A DNA stretch of 64,000 bases, taken from positions 3,505,773-3,569,772 of the forward strand of contig OZ020524.1 in NCBI GenBank assembly GCA_963971425.1. Direction: 5' to 3'. The stretch comes from Bryoerythrophyllum caledonicum (Eukaryota; Streptophyta; Bryopsida; Pottiales; Pottiaceae). The notes under the pieces were generated by a model, which saw only the letters and a program-made list of their open reading frames with translations, ran no database searches and was not told the DNA's origin. This document shows positions 55,042-64,000 of this stretch, one piece after another. Every line of letters starts with the position of its first letter. The stretch's first letter is position 1. Position numbers and translations under genes: made by a program.

Positions 55042-55372
55042 TTTTTCTATAGTTTGTGTAGTTCGTGTGTGAAGATGAAGGTGCCAAGTTGGACGCAAAG
55101 TTGAGAAGTCTCCATGTACAAAAGCATGTTGTGAGTCACTCACCTTGGGCGAGCTTTTGAGTCAATAGGTTTCAAAATGTTTGAGTTAAATGTTTCATAT
55201 GTTTCAATTGATGGAGGATAGTACACGTCTAGTGAAGTGCACAGGGCAACCTCCGGCCAAAAGCGAGCAACAACTTTGGATGGAGAATGTCGAACCAGAG
55301 CAGACCGGTGATTTCTTGACAGCTACTTGGCAAAAATGATATGTACAAGGCGCAACTCGAACAGAACAACGT

Positions 55373-55744
55373 TCAATCCACCATGTGGTAGGTCGTGTTG
55401 TCTAGCATGAACGCCCAGTAGTCGCGCAACTGCATCCGCCACAGAGTGGGGCTCTTGGTCTCGATGAGCTGCAGCAGGTGCTGGAAGAAAGCTACGTCGC
55501 ACGCAATGATGAGCCCGCCGTCGTGTTTGTACCCGAACTCCTCCGCCGACTTCTCCAGCAGCACGCGGAATGTCTTGTGCTTGAGAATCTTGGCCTTGAT
55601 CACAAACCGCTGCCGCTCCTTTCCGACGTACACCACCAGGAACCCCGCCGGCACATCGCTCGGCACTTGGACCTCCTTCTCCTCCGCCCTCGCATTACTG
55701 CCGACGTCCAGCAGCTTCTGCAGCGCCCGCTGCACCTTCCCCAT
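55373..55744 (-). CDS. SAUR family protein (copy 3)
   Basis: The 123-residue SAUR starts at ATG 55744 (MGKVQRALQKLLDVG). Upstream in-frame codons lack an ATG. The SAUR core is intact: VPAGFLVVYVGKERQRFVIK, KHKTFRVLLEKSAEEFGYK and CDVAFFQHLLQLIETK. It is more diverged from copies 1 and 2 than they are from each other, yet keeps the same promoter block and TATA spacing. It has no intron. It is divergent from the calmodulin-like gene at 56414 and lies between the two arms of the 660-bp inverted repeat. Confidence 0.9.
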   Translation of the reverse strand: MGKVQRALQKLLDVGSNARAEEKEVQVPSDVPAGFLVVYVGKERQRFVIKAKILKHKTFRVLLEKSAEEFGYKHDGGLIIACDVAFFQHLLQLIETKSPTLWRMQLRDYWAFMLDNTTYHMVD

Positions 55745-55921
55745 CGTCACCACACCCCAATCAAACCCTCCCTCCCCTCCAACAACAACAACAACAGGCT
55801 TCTCCTCTCTCTCTATCTCTCTCCGCAGATACAAACTTTTTTTATTTTTTTATTTATAGCTAGTCTGCAAACGCAACTTGTTTGAAGAGGGAAACGCGTG
55901 CCAATAAGCTTGGTGCATGCT

Positions 55922-56049
55922 TTTATATAGTTTTTGGCTCAAAGTAAAGTAAAAGAAAAAAGGTAAACAAAAAAGTAAAAGGGAATCATCTATCCGAGGC
56001 GTACATTTGGCGAGATGGGATCTACGACCCGTGTCGGTGTTTCGGACAG
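55922..56049 (-). promoter_or_regulatory. TATA box and conserved block of SAUR copy 3
   Basis: TATATAAA lies at 55922-55929 (minus reading), about 180 bp upstream of the start codon. The block at 55981-56049 contains gaggcgtacatttggcgag and TGTCGG at 56032-56037, a high-affinity ARF core. It also lies in the spacer shared with the divergent calmodulin-like gene. Confidence 0.65.
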
Positions 56050-56314
56050 ACTTCGGTGGTCTGTGGATGAATGAATGTAGCAAGGGACGGATGGATGATA
56101 AAACTCATCATACGGCGGAGAGTGCGGGCGGAGCCATTGTTTGCTTTGTCATGACCACCCCGATACCCGGAACTCTGCGATCCCTGGACCATGCTGACAT
56201 GGAACCACGAACCCCTGAACGTGATCATATCCGGCCCGGAACATTGTAGCTAATTTCATCCACCGACTTTCATTCATCTCCGTTGATGACTCATGGATGC
56301 TGCATTCTTAGAGC

Positions 56315-56320
56315 TATAAA
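56315..56320 (+). promoter_or_regulatory. TATA box of the calmodulin-like gene
   Basis: TATAAA lies 94 bp upstream of the start codon at 56414, in a fitting position for a core promoter with a short 5' UTR. Confidence 0.5.
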
Positions 56321-56413
56321 GTTGCATTTATACATAGGATATGTATTCATAGACATTCAACATACGTATCTGAAGTGAATGTTTGAGGAGAGTGTTTGTT
56401 TTTTGAGGTGAAG

Positions 56414-56971
56414 ATGAAGCTGAGGTTGAGAAGCGGGAGCAAGAGGAGCGCGAGCCGGAAAGAGGGAGAGGCTGTGGTTGAGTTTGCTTCTCCGGATGCG
56501 CTGCTTGTGAAGGAGTTGAGCGCGACGTTTATGGTGTTCGACAGAGATACGGACGGGAGGATTTCGAAGTCTGAGCTGCGGGCTGTGTTGAGTTCGCTCG
56601 GAGATGACCTCAACGAGGCGGAGCTCGACGAGCTGATGGCGAGAGTGGACGGCAACGGCGACGGGTACATTGACTTGGAGGAGTTCATCAGGTTTCACAC
56701 GGAGAAGAGCGGCAGCGTTAGTCTAACGAGCGATGTAATTGAGTGGAGCGACGAGAAGCTTGCGTTGCAGGCTGAGTTCGATGTGTTTGATGTGGACAAG
56801 GACGGCTACATCTCCGCGGAGAAATTGAAGAGAGTCATGTGCAACCTCGGAGACGAGCACACCTCGCTAGCGGAGTGCCGCCACATGATCAGCTGCGTGG
56901 ATAAAGACGGCGACCTCAAGGTTGATTTCACTGAGTTTCAGTGCCTCATGTCTGGTATTGCTCCAAGTTGA
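56414..56971 (+). CDS. Calmodulin-like protein with four EF-hands
   Basis: Calcium sensor of 185 residues without introns. It has a basic N-terminal extension (KLRLRSGSKRSASRK). EF-hand loops start at D43 (DRDTDGRISKSE), D79 (DGNGDGYIDLEE), D126 (DVDKDGYISAEK) and D163 (DKDGDLKVDFTE). Loops 1 and 2 are canonical. Loop 3 has Lys at position 12 instead of Glu, and loop 4 has Leu at position 6 instead of Gly, so both may bind calcium weakly. ATG 56414 is the first methionine of the frame; upstream in-frame codons have none. It is of the CML type, and the target is unknown. Confidence 0.9.
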   Translation: MKLRLRSGSKRSASRKEGEAVVEFASPDALLVKELSATFMVFDRDTDGRISKSELRAVLSSLGDDLNEAELDELMARVDGNGDGYIDLEEFIRFHTEKSGSVSLTSDVIEWSDEKLALQAEFDVFDVDKDGYISAEKLKRVMCNLGDEHTSLAECRHMISCVDKDGDLKVDFTEFQCLMSGIAPS

Positions 56972-58859
56972 ATAGAAATTCTTCTTTTAAAAGGAGGAAC
57001 TTACTATGAAAAATACTGTACAGAGTGCGAATCCTTATACAACCTTTAATTTACTCTTGCGGCAATGTCTCACAACTCATTCTTGAGCTTCGAGTGAAGG
57101 GAATTGTCACTGCCATGACTATACATGTTCTGCTTTGCATCTGTCAAGCACAGATTTAAGTCTTCTTTCATACTTTCAGGTGTCTTATGGCGACCGCTTT
57201 CCATAGTTTGTGTCACTGACGTCGTGGAAAGTTTCATCTAGTGAAGAGCTCCATCCGAGAATCTAGAACTCGCATTTGTATTAAAATTTAGAATACTGCA
57301 GACATATAATACACAACTCATGTCTCTGAAAACTCACTCCTATTACTTGAACACAACTATCTATCTCGAGTATACAGACATAAGGGTTTGGCTCCATAAC
57401 TGAGGGCTTCCAAAATGTCTGCCATCGAGGAAATCCGCTCCGACAATGATGAAATTTTGGCGATTTCTCTTCACAAAGTCTGCTCCATAAAGTTTCCACC
57501 AGACAAGAACGTCATTAAGACATTCAAAGCAAGTTTTTTTGAAGGAATCACCGTCGCCAAATAAGAGAACTGTCCAGCCCTAGGCAACCACTCAAGTCAC
57601 ACTTGCATCACTCCGACGAAACTCGTGCACTACCAGAATACGATGAACACTGTTGACGTCGCGAAAATTGAGAGTGAAGAAAAAAATTAGGAAGCTTGAC
57701 TTAAATTATTTGTTAGTGACGACGCGGCATGGATCTTCCAGAACTCACTATTGCTCTCCGAGTTGACTCAGCTTTGTCCGGATAATATAAGTTATGAGTA
57801 TTGTACACCATCTTTATGAGGAATCTTGCTCCGAAACACATGTCACAGACAAATTACGCGGAAAGTATTTCGACTATCATAGCGGTTCAGGCGATTCGAT
57901 GGAGTAGGAGTGGCCGGTACACCACGTCTCCAAACATGGCAACCACCTCGGCTGTGCCAACAGTTTCCTTTCCTCGCTGCTAACTTCCTGCTTGTGTTCC
58001 TTGTGAGAAATATTGTACATCATATAAATGTTATAAAAGTAGAGATACTACTTACATTTAGTGTTCATGAAAAGTTACTAATCTATGGTCATGACTCAGT
58101 CAATAGAAGTCACGACTGTTGAGTTAACTAGTGTGTTACATACTTTAACTGACTATGTCCAATACTCCCATTGGGACACTAGTTTGCTTTCCATCTATTG
58201 AGATGGATGATAATCATCGTCCAAAAACTTCAGTAGGGTTTTAAGTTTATGTTGCTTTCTCCTATTAGCCCCGCATACAGCCACAGTCCACCTTGTTTTG
58301 TTGCACTGCTACCTTGCCGTGCCATGCAACGTGATTGGTTTGAGCAACTTCCCTTACGCTCCCATTTCTGGTTAGCCGTTCTTCTTGCCATTGCTACCAT
58401 CCCCCTTGTCACTGTTGTCTTGGAGTGTACCTACCGAGAGATTGCCTGGATTGTGTCGTCCGTTGCGGGAGGTGAGTGCTCCATGACATTTGTGGTTGTG
58501 CTTGGAAAGCTGGATAGCAGAAATTAGATATGTTGTAATGAAGTTCTTGAGTTAGAATTGATAGTGCTGCAACAAGACGAAGGAGTGCTTGAGTATTTTG
58601 ATGAAGCTCAAATCTGTTGATCAGCTGTTGAGGATCTTGTAGTCGCCCTTGGAGATTGGCATGAATCTGACTTTGTACTAGTTGTATCTCACCTTCTTCA
58701 AGTAGGAGAAAACCTCCTTTATGATCTCCTGGGGATGCGCCATGTTGTATTTCGGAATGTTGTTGCTAGCAAAAAGAATAGAGTTGGTAAGATACCATCT
58801 TTCTGTCTTTGTTTCGATGTATACACATGATTGTATTGAAATTGATTTCTATATATATA
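56972..58859. other. Intergenic region with possible coding relics
   Basis: No intact gene was recognised. On the minus strand two short stretches look coding-like: about 57350-57500 (SSMADILEALSYGAKP) and about 58630-58745 (MAHPQEIIKEVFSYLKK). Both run into stops and match no family I know. Another open stretch at 58249-58527 has no domain. Confidence 0.35.
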
Positions 58860-59513
58860 CTAGCGGTTGACGCTTGCTTTGCAACGCATTGGTCCAACCA
58901 TTTTAGTGTACACTAAATATTGCATTTAGTGTATGTCACTCTAATTGGTTTATAAATGCTTTAACTTTTTACTCTTGGTGAATATTTTTACTGACTGTCG
59001 ACAATGATGTGCCTCTTTGAGTAGTATAGATAATTGTGCTCTTACTAAAAATACTTAGAAAATGTAAAAATTCATAGCATTTATAAATCAATTAGTGTGA
59101 CGTACACTAAATGCAATATTTAGTGTAGTTTTAAAATTTTCATCCACTGTGAAATTTTTCATCCGTATTTTGTTTTTCATCTACTATAAAAATTTCATCC
59201 ACCTTCTATTTTCATCCATTGTGACGATTTTCATCCATCGCACATGATTTCATCCACAGTGGATGAAAAATAACAGTAAAAGTAAAGATCAACATATAGT
59301 AAAAGTCAAAATAAAAGTAAAAGTAAAAGTAAAAGTAAATGTACATCTGACTTTTGGAGGAGGCTTATGATTTTAGTAGTATGATAGTATGAATATATAT
59401 ATATATATATATATACAAGTTTTGGTACCTGTCGTTCCGACCGGGGAAGATTTTTTGAAAGTGAGAGTATGTGTGATTTATTGACCAGCACAAATTGTGC
59501 ACACTACATATCC
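58860..59513 (-). repeat. Right arm of the inverted repeat pair, Helitron-like 3' end
   Basis: This is the reverse-complement partner of 54376-55041 with the same internal order: an end with CTAG (here 58860-58863) next to the hairpin, palindromic pieces, GGATGAAAA units and the AT microsatellite. The copies differ by scattered substitutions and small indels. Spacing and orientation fit two separate insertions rather than one fold-back element. Confidence 0.7.
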
Positions 59514-59619
59514 GAGGCCAATACCGTAGGTGCTTGGAAGCTAGGTGGAAGCTCAAACTGCGGCATGGATCAACTGTGCACACATAATGCAGCATAAAGG
59601 CACAGTAATACGTTAATAA

Positions 59620-59695
59620 GTTACCTTCTCAGCTGCTCAGCTGCCTCTTCCTGCCGACGTTTCAAAGCAAGCTCTGCTCTCTATCCTTTTGTCAA
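59620..59695 (-). other. Exon-like coding fragment next to the Helitron-like arm
   Basis: The minus strand reads AELALKRRQEEAAEQLRR before a good donor (GAGAAG|GTAACTT). An in-frame stop lies directly before this stretch, so only a downstream acceptor could make it an exon. It may be a stranded exon or a captured fragment. The parent gene was not identified. Confidence 0.25.
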
Positions 59696-60439
59696 AAACA
59701 CCGGCTGTGGACACCAAAAATTCGAGTTAGAAAAGTAAAACCAAGTAACACGAACACAGGCTCACACAGGCTCTACAGAGGTTCCCATACCCCACACCTT
59801 GCAGACAAAGATTCTCTCATGATCTTACAACAGTAAATAAATCCATATCCAAACACACCTCCAAAACTCAAGCAATTGAGCATTCGGCTCCCACCACTTT
59901 GCACCAACCTGTACGTAGAAGGCAGACCAAATCCTCTTTTTTGTCATACCCGAAAAGGTTCACAACTAAGTTTCTACCCAAATTTTGCCCAAGAATTAGA
60001 GTCAGTTAGGGTCTGAAGTAAGTGTTTTACCCCTGTACCACCGTATCCAATACCTCGGCAAAACCTAAGGACTCAGAAAACAGAAATGCACGTGTGAACT
60101 CTATGAACGTAAAGCACAGCCTTCGGAATGAGGACTAACACAACACTGTAAGTCACCATTTCAAAGAAACGAAGTTGTCTGTAAGAATAATTATGAAAGA
60201 ATGTTGTGTGTCTTCAGAATTCTCTAATTGAAATCTATACATCTACCTATCCTGGAGCCAATGTGGCCCATGTCGAGAGTTCCAAAATAAGTCCTCTCAT
60301 ACGTGCCTCGAGAATAAGTCCTTCCTTTTCTGCTAGAAGAAAACAACGTGTTCTTCTACAGGGATAAGCTTGAAAATTTCTACTGTGTAACGTGAACAAA
60401 ACCCTAAAAGTATACAAATGTATCCACAAAAATTGGAAC

Positions 60440-61130
60440 CAAATCAATGAGTGCCTATGCTCCGAGGCGCTGGAGATGGCAAACATCCGTCCGAGTAAAC
60501 CCGACCAAAATTCTGGAGGGTTCCACTTAAGAAATTCTCCGGGAAATCCGAGGTTGGCAGATTGGGCAGGATCAGAGACGTCGCCATAGCCAAGCCCGGG
60601 CGCTTCACAGGAGCGCGTCTCCTGCCGTTCTCAGTTGCTGCCTCTGTTGCTGCGTCCGTTTCGACGTTGGGCGGGTGGTAGAACCTCGGCCCTTTCTCCG
60701 GGTACCGTCCATAAAAACCGAAACGCAAACACGAACCCCAGATCCGCAAGCTCCTTCAACACCATCGCGGCAATTCCTCCCACGAAAAACTCACTCCTCC
60801 TACCAGTCAATATCGGAAACGCTGAAAGCTTCGGTCACGAAACGGAATGCGGTGAAGTGCATCTCATCAGGAGCTGTTCCGGAGCGCCACCTCCCCGGCA
60901 TCCTCCTCGTGGGGCATCAAACCCGGCATCCCCGGCATCAAACCCGGCATCCCCGCCATCAAAACCTAATTGCGACCATTTTCCGTACGGTGTCGTTCAC
61001 AATCGTGCCCAAGGTGTTGCGGCAGCTCATGAGCAGCGGTGACCCCGCGCGCGCGCAAGGGGAGCAAACCCTAACTGCGAACATTTCATCGGATGAAAAG
61101 CTACAATTTCTCATCGGCGCGCCCATTTCT
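60440..61130. other. GC-rich island without a convincing gene
   Basis: Composition shifts sharply to GC-rich, as at gene starts in this window. Both strands stay open for long stretches, but no frame has a domain and the longest plus frame lacks an early ATG. A 21-bp tandem unit (catcaaacccggcatccccg) occurs twice near 60917-60960. It could be the 5' end of a decayed gene or a promoter island. Confidence 0.4.
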
Positions 61131-61168
61131 CATCTACGTGTTCATCCAATAGGATCGCCCTTCATCCA

Positions 61169-61211
61169 GGAGCGGCGGACAGACGAACTGTCGCTTGTTA
61201 TAGTGGTAGAT
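61169..61211 (+). repeat. 43-bp motif shared with 38780-38822
   Basis: Second copy of the ggagcggcggacagacg ... gtagat segment, with four substitutions. It sits at the downstream edge of the GC-rich island. Confidence 0.7.
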
Positions 61212-62014
61212 ATTTATTTATTTTAATTAATTGTGCTGCAATTTTTGAGTTGAGCATAGTTGTAGGTTTAAGTTATTTCGCCATTTGGTTTTGGAATATG
61301 GTTCACTTGGAGAAGGCGAGTTAGATTATCCTTCTAGTTAGATTATCCTACTACTTGTGAAAAAACATCTCCAAATCATTAAAAACAAAGATATTAAGTT
61401 CTTTTTCTCAAGTTGACATCTTAGAGTCTGATTTACGTTATGTCGCAATAGTATAAGCAAATTGAGGATGTCAATACAAATTAGACTCATTAAAAAAATA
61501 TCCATCTTCCATTTCAAGAAATCAAAGATCATGGTGGTTTTATTAGTGGGAATACTCTTACCTTGAGTTACCATTCCCCCACTTCATGGCACTCTTATCC
61601 AACCTCCATGCATTCCAAAAGAATTGACATTCTTCCTAAAAGTGCAGAATGTTAATTTTTCCATAATACATTGTAATTGGAAAAGGGGGGCAATACAGTC
61701 CATAAAGCAGCTCAAAGGTAATCCCCACTTACTCACGAACAACTCAATACTACGCAAGATTCATCACCACAAAAGAGAGGCATGTTCATCCAGCTACTCA
61801 ATATCTTGAGTCACAAGAAATAGATCCTGCAACATGCAATGGGTAATAAACACAAAAGCATACCTTAGTAAGAATGGATCCTAACAAGTAGACCAACTTC
61901 AAATTAATGAAAATCTAGAACAAGAGCACGTCTGGTGTCCATGACGCGGAAGAATCATAAATAAAAGCAACAAAAATGACAAGTTTTTAACAAGGACATT
62001 GATCACACGCGGTG
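61212..62014. other. AT-rich spacer downstream of the DHHC gene
   Basis: It must include the 3' UTR of the DHHC gene. I see no other gene or repeat in it. Confidence 0.5.
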
Positions 62015-64000
62015 CTACTGTCGTTTCCGATTCACATGTTTAACTAAGCGTTTGAACCCTCGAGGATTGAAAACCTCCACAAAGTTCTCCCACACACCTC
62101 TATCATAGATATTTCTCTCTTCCAATTTGGGTGCACTGGCCCAACAACGCAGCCAACCACTCTCACCACTCGATTGCTGACTGCGCTCCGTCACTCCACT
62201 TTGAGCTTGCTTGGCACCCTCCTCTTCCGCTCGCCAATGCCGAAGCCTGTCCCATTTGTAAGTCTGCATCAAATGAAATAAAATGCACTGGTTAAATAGA
62301 GTTATCCGTAAAGTTTCACTAGTTGGGAAGATGAGAGCTTAGAGATTTGTAATAGTGAACTAGATCTTTGAAGACAAGCTAAAACAGAGGCAAACTGAGT
62401 GAGGGCACATTAATCTTGTGGTAATCTAATACAACATAATTATGTTGCCCGACACTCATCAGATGTTCTCCTATTGATAGAGTCGTTTGTTCCTTTTTTA
62501 CTAGAAGATGAAAACAAGGTTAGGAATCTGCAAAATTGGGTTTGAGGTTCGCAGGCAACTAAAACTAACTTTAAAAACAAGCTAAAACAAGAATGAGGAG
62601 TGTCCAGGTGGAGGTATTAGATTAACATTTGATGTTATCTACTAAAGTTGACAAATAGCATTAGATTAACATTTGATGTTGGCCACATTTAGGCCTCTGT
62701 TGACATTTATTGTCTGTGTTTGTAATAACACTAAATAACATATTTAGTGTGCTTATATGATAATAGACAGAGGGAGGAGCCGTGCCTCATTTGTGGTTGT
62801 GTTGTATAGCACCAAGTTCATATGGTAAGCGAAGAAGCCCAAAAGCAGCAAGGATATCACCAGCATGAATATCAGCAGCAACACTTGCGTTGAGTAGTAG
62901 GCCAACAACCACTGATCCATCCCCCACAAAGCGCAGCATTAGGTTATGCGTGTAGCAAATTCCTAACCCTCACATGGTACCCAATGGGATGGTGATAATC
63001 CAAGTCAAATGGTCAAATAAGAATACAGAAAGAAGGCTGTTAATGATAAAACCAAATACCAGCTGATACCTGTACAACATGCGGATATATGTCATGGAAT
63101 GTTGCAGGTCGGCCAATGTACCCTGAGAGCAAACAAAACAGCTGAAAAAAGGCCTCATCTCCAACAACTTATCTCTTGAATAAGCTAAACCTAGAACTAA
63201 GAGTGTGCTGTTGTTCAAACAAAAACACCCTTACACATATAATGGGTAAAAAGTAACAACCTGTATCATTTTTTATGACATAGCGTGATTGAACAAAGTT
63301 TCCAGAAAGGTGAAAACTCTTACATTTGATTGCCCGAACAACACCCCTTTCTTCAAGCTGACCCGCTAGAATCATTGTGAGCACCCACACTCCGTACCAC
63401 AATAACAACACATGCCTGCGATTCAAATGTAGAAACATATGAGGTCAGAAGAAGAGAATGCAGCATACCTGCAATGACATTCATATGTTGAAATCACTGA
63501 AGAAATCTGAGAATAGAAACGCCTGCGAGAAATCCGAAAAGAGTGATCTTGACACCATGAACATAGAAAAGTGCCAGAAATGTGGAGCCTTGACGAGAAA
63601 CTCACCAGCCGAGAAATGAGAGGAAGTAGCGCAGGTTGCCTTCTCCAATACAATTGTTCTGTCAAGCCACATGGTTTGGTGAATTCAAGTAACTCCACGT
63701 TTGAATCTGCACTAGAAATCAATGATAAACAGGCTGTAAGTGAAATGTGAAGTACTAACCATCCAAGCACAATGGTGATCAAACCGAGCGACGCATTTGT
63801 TGCAGATGCTACAATGCTTCGACCTTGCTGGCCTGCACACAAACACGCAGAATTCCAATAGCGCCACCTACACTAATTGATGATTATAACAGGGTGAATG
63901 ATTTTCCCTAGTGGTCCTCCTGGTAAAAATACTAATATAAGCCCATCACTTTCTAAGAGAAAAACTCACCGAGTGACATTGCAAGTAGGGCAGGTTTTCT
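62015..64000 (-). CDS. DHHC-type protein S-acyltransferase, PAT15/17-like, 3' part
   Basis: The enzyme attaches palmitate to cysteines of target proteins at membranes. Exons on the minus strand: 64000(+)-63970, 63832-63760, 63658-63606, 63415-63324, 63122-63070, 62911-62786, 62263-62015. The cysteine-rich domain is complete in the visible part: [18 protein letters not shown], then [18 protein letters not shown] with the catalytic DHHC, and NLRYF. Two membrane segments follow ([36 protein letters not shown]), then the NTTTNE/TYKW motif and a cytosolic tail with [17 protein letters not shown], as in plant PAT15-17. The intron between 62911-62786 and 62263-62015 appears to use a GC donor (GAG|GCACGG). 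The N-terminal exons lie beyond the window. Confidence 0.92.

Noticed and set aside
59520-59533. Copy of the MITE terminus CCGTAGGTG near the right arm
   Set aside because: Only about 12 bases match and there is no partner end, so it is probably chance.
60675-61226. A 183-codon plus-strand open frame
   Set aside because: It starts at a non-ATG codon, includes tandem-repeat translation and the shared 43-bp module, and has no domain. High GC content alone keeps the frame open.

Overview
The window reads as nuclear DNA of a land plant. The evidence is spliced plant genes (NUP214, an LrgAB/PLGG1-type transporter, a CPP1-type J-like protein, three SAUR copies, an EF-hand protein and a PAT15/17-type DHHC S-acyltransferase), a short run of plant telomere-type TTTAGGG repeats in an intron, and plant-type Ty3/Gypsy, Ty1/Copia and hAT remnants. 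Introns are short (about 100-600 bp in most genes) while the spaces between genes are full of transposable elements. An early-diverging, seedless lineage would fit, helped by a Tc1-type transposase remnant and an unrecognised 421-residue gene, but the sequence does not prove it.

Layout. 1-7.3 kb: two old, broken Ty3/Gypsy elements on the minus strand with an LTR fragment inserted in one, then a small tandem duplication in which one copy carries a TA-flanked MITE. 7.3-11.1 kb: no gene; a hairpin cluster, a LINE tail fragment and a Helitron-like end. 11.2-21.3 kb: a complete 19-exon NUP214 gene (1,908 codons of protein, all phases consistent). 23.25-27.45 kb, minus: a 9-exon LrgAB-type membrane transporter without an evident transit peptide, whose introns share a locally amplified repeat. 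28.16-28.95 kb, plus: an intronless CPP1-like gene, divergent from the transporter. 29-31.5 kb: tandem repeats and two Harbinger-like non-autonomous elements. 32.5-33.75 kb: an intronless-CDS gene of unknown family.

34.2-37 kb: a broken Ty1/Copia element on the minus strand with a SINE-like insertion. 37-38.8 kb: degenerate repeats. About 38.9-48.8 kb: a large decayed hAT-type DNA transposon with GC-rich subterminal direct repeats, split by two solo LTRs that each keep an exact 5-bp target duplication. 49.5-50.8 kb: a decayed Tc1-type element that itself carries a MITE with perfect 28-bp ends. 51.6-56.0 kb: three SAUR copies (two apparently intact, one frameshifted), two of them in an inverted duplication; all three share a conserved upstream block. 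56.4 kb: a calmodulin-like gene divergent from the third SAUR. An inverted pair of about 660-bp repeats with Helitron-like ends brackets the last SAUR and the calmodulin-like gene. 60.4-61.2 kb: a GC-rich island without a convincing gene. 62.0-64.0 kb, minus: the 3' seven exons of a DHHC S-acyltransferase that runs off the window.

The host genes do not form one pathway: nuclear transport (NUP214), membrane transport of the glycolate/glycerate carrier family, chloroplast protein handling (CPP1), auxin-related growth (SAUR), calcium sensing and protein lipidation.
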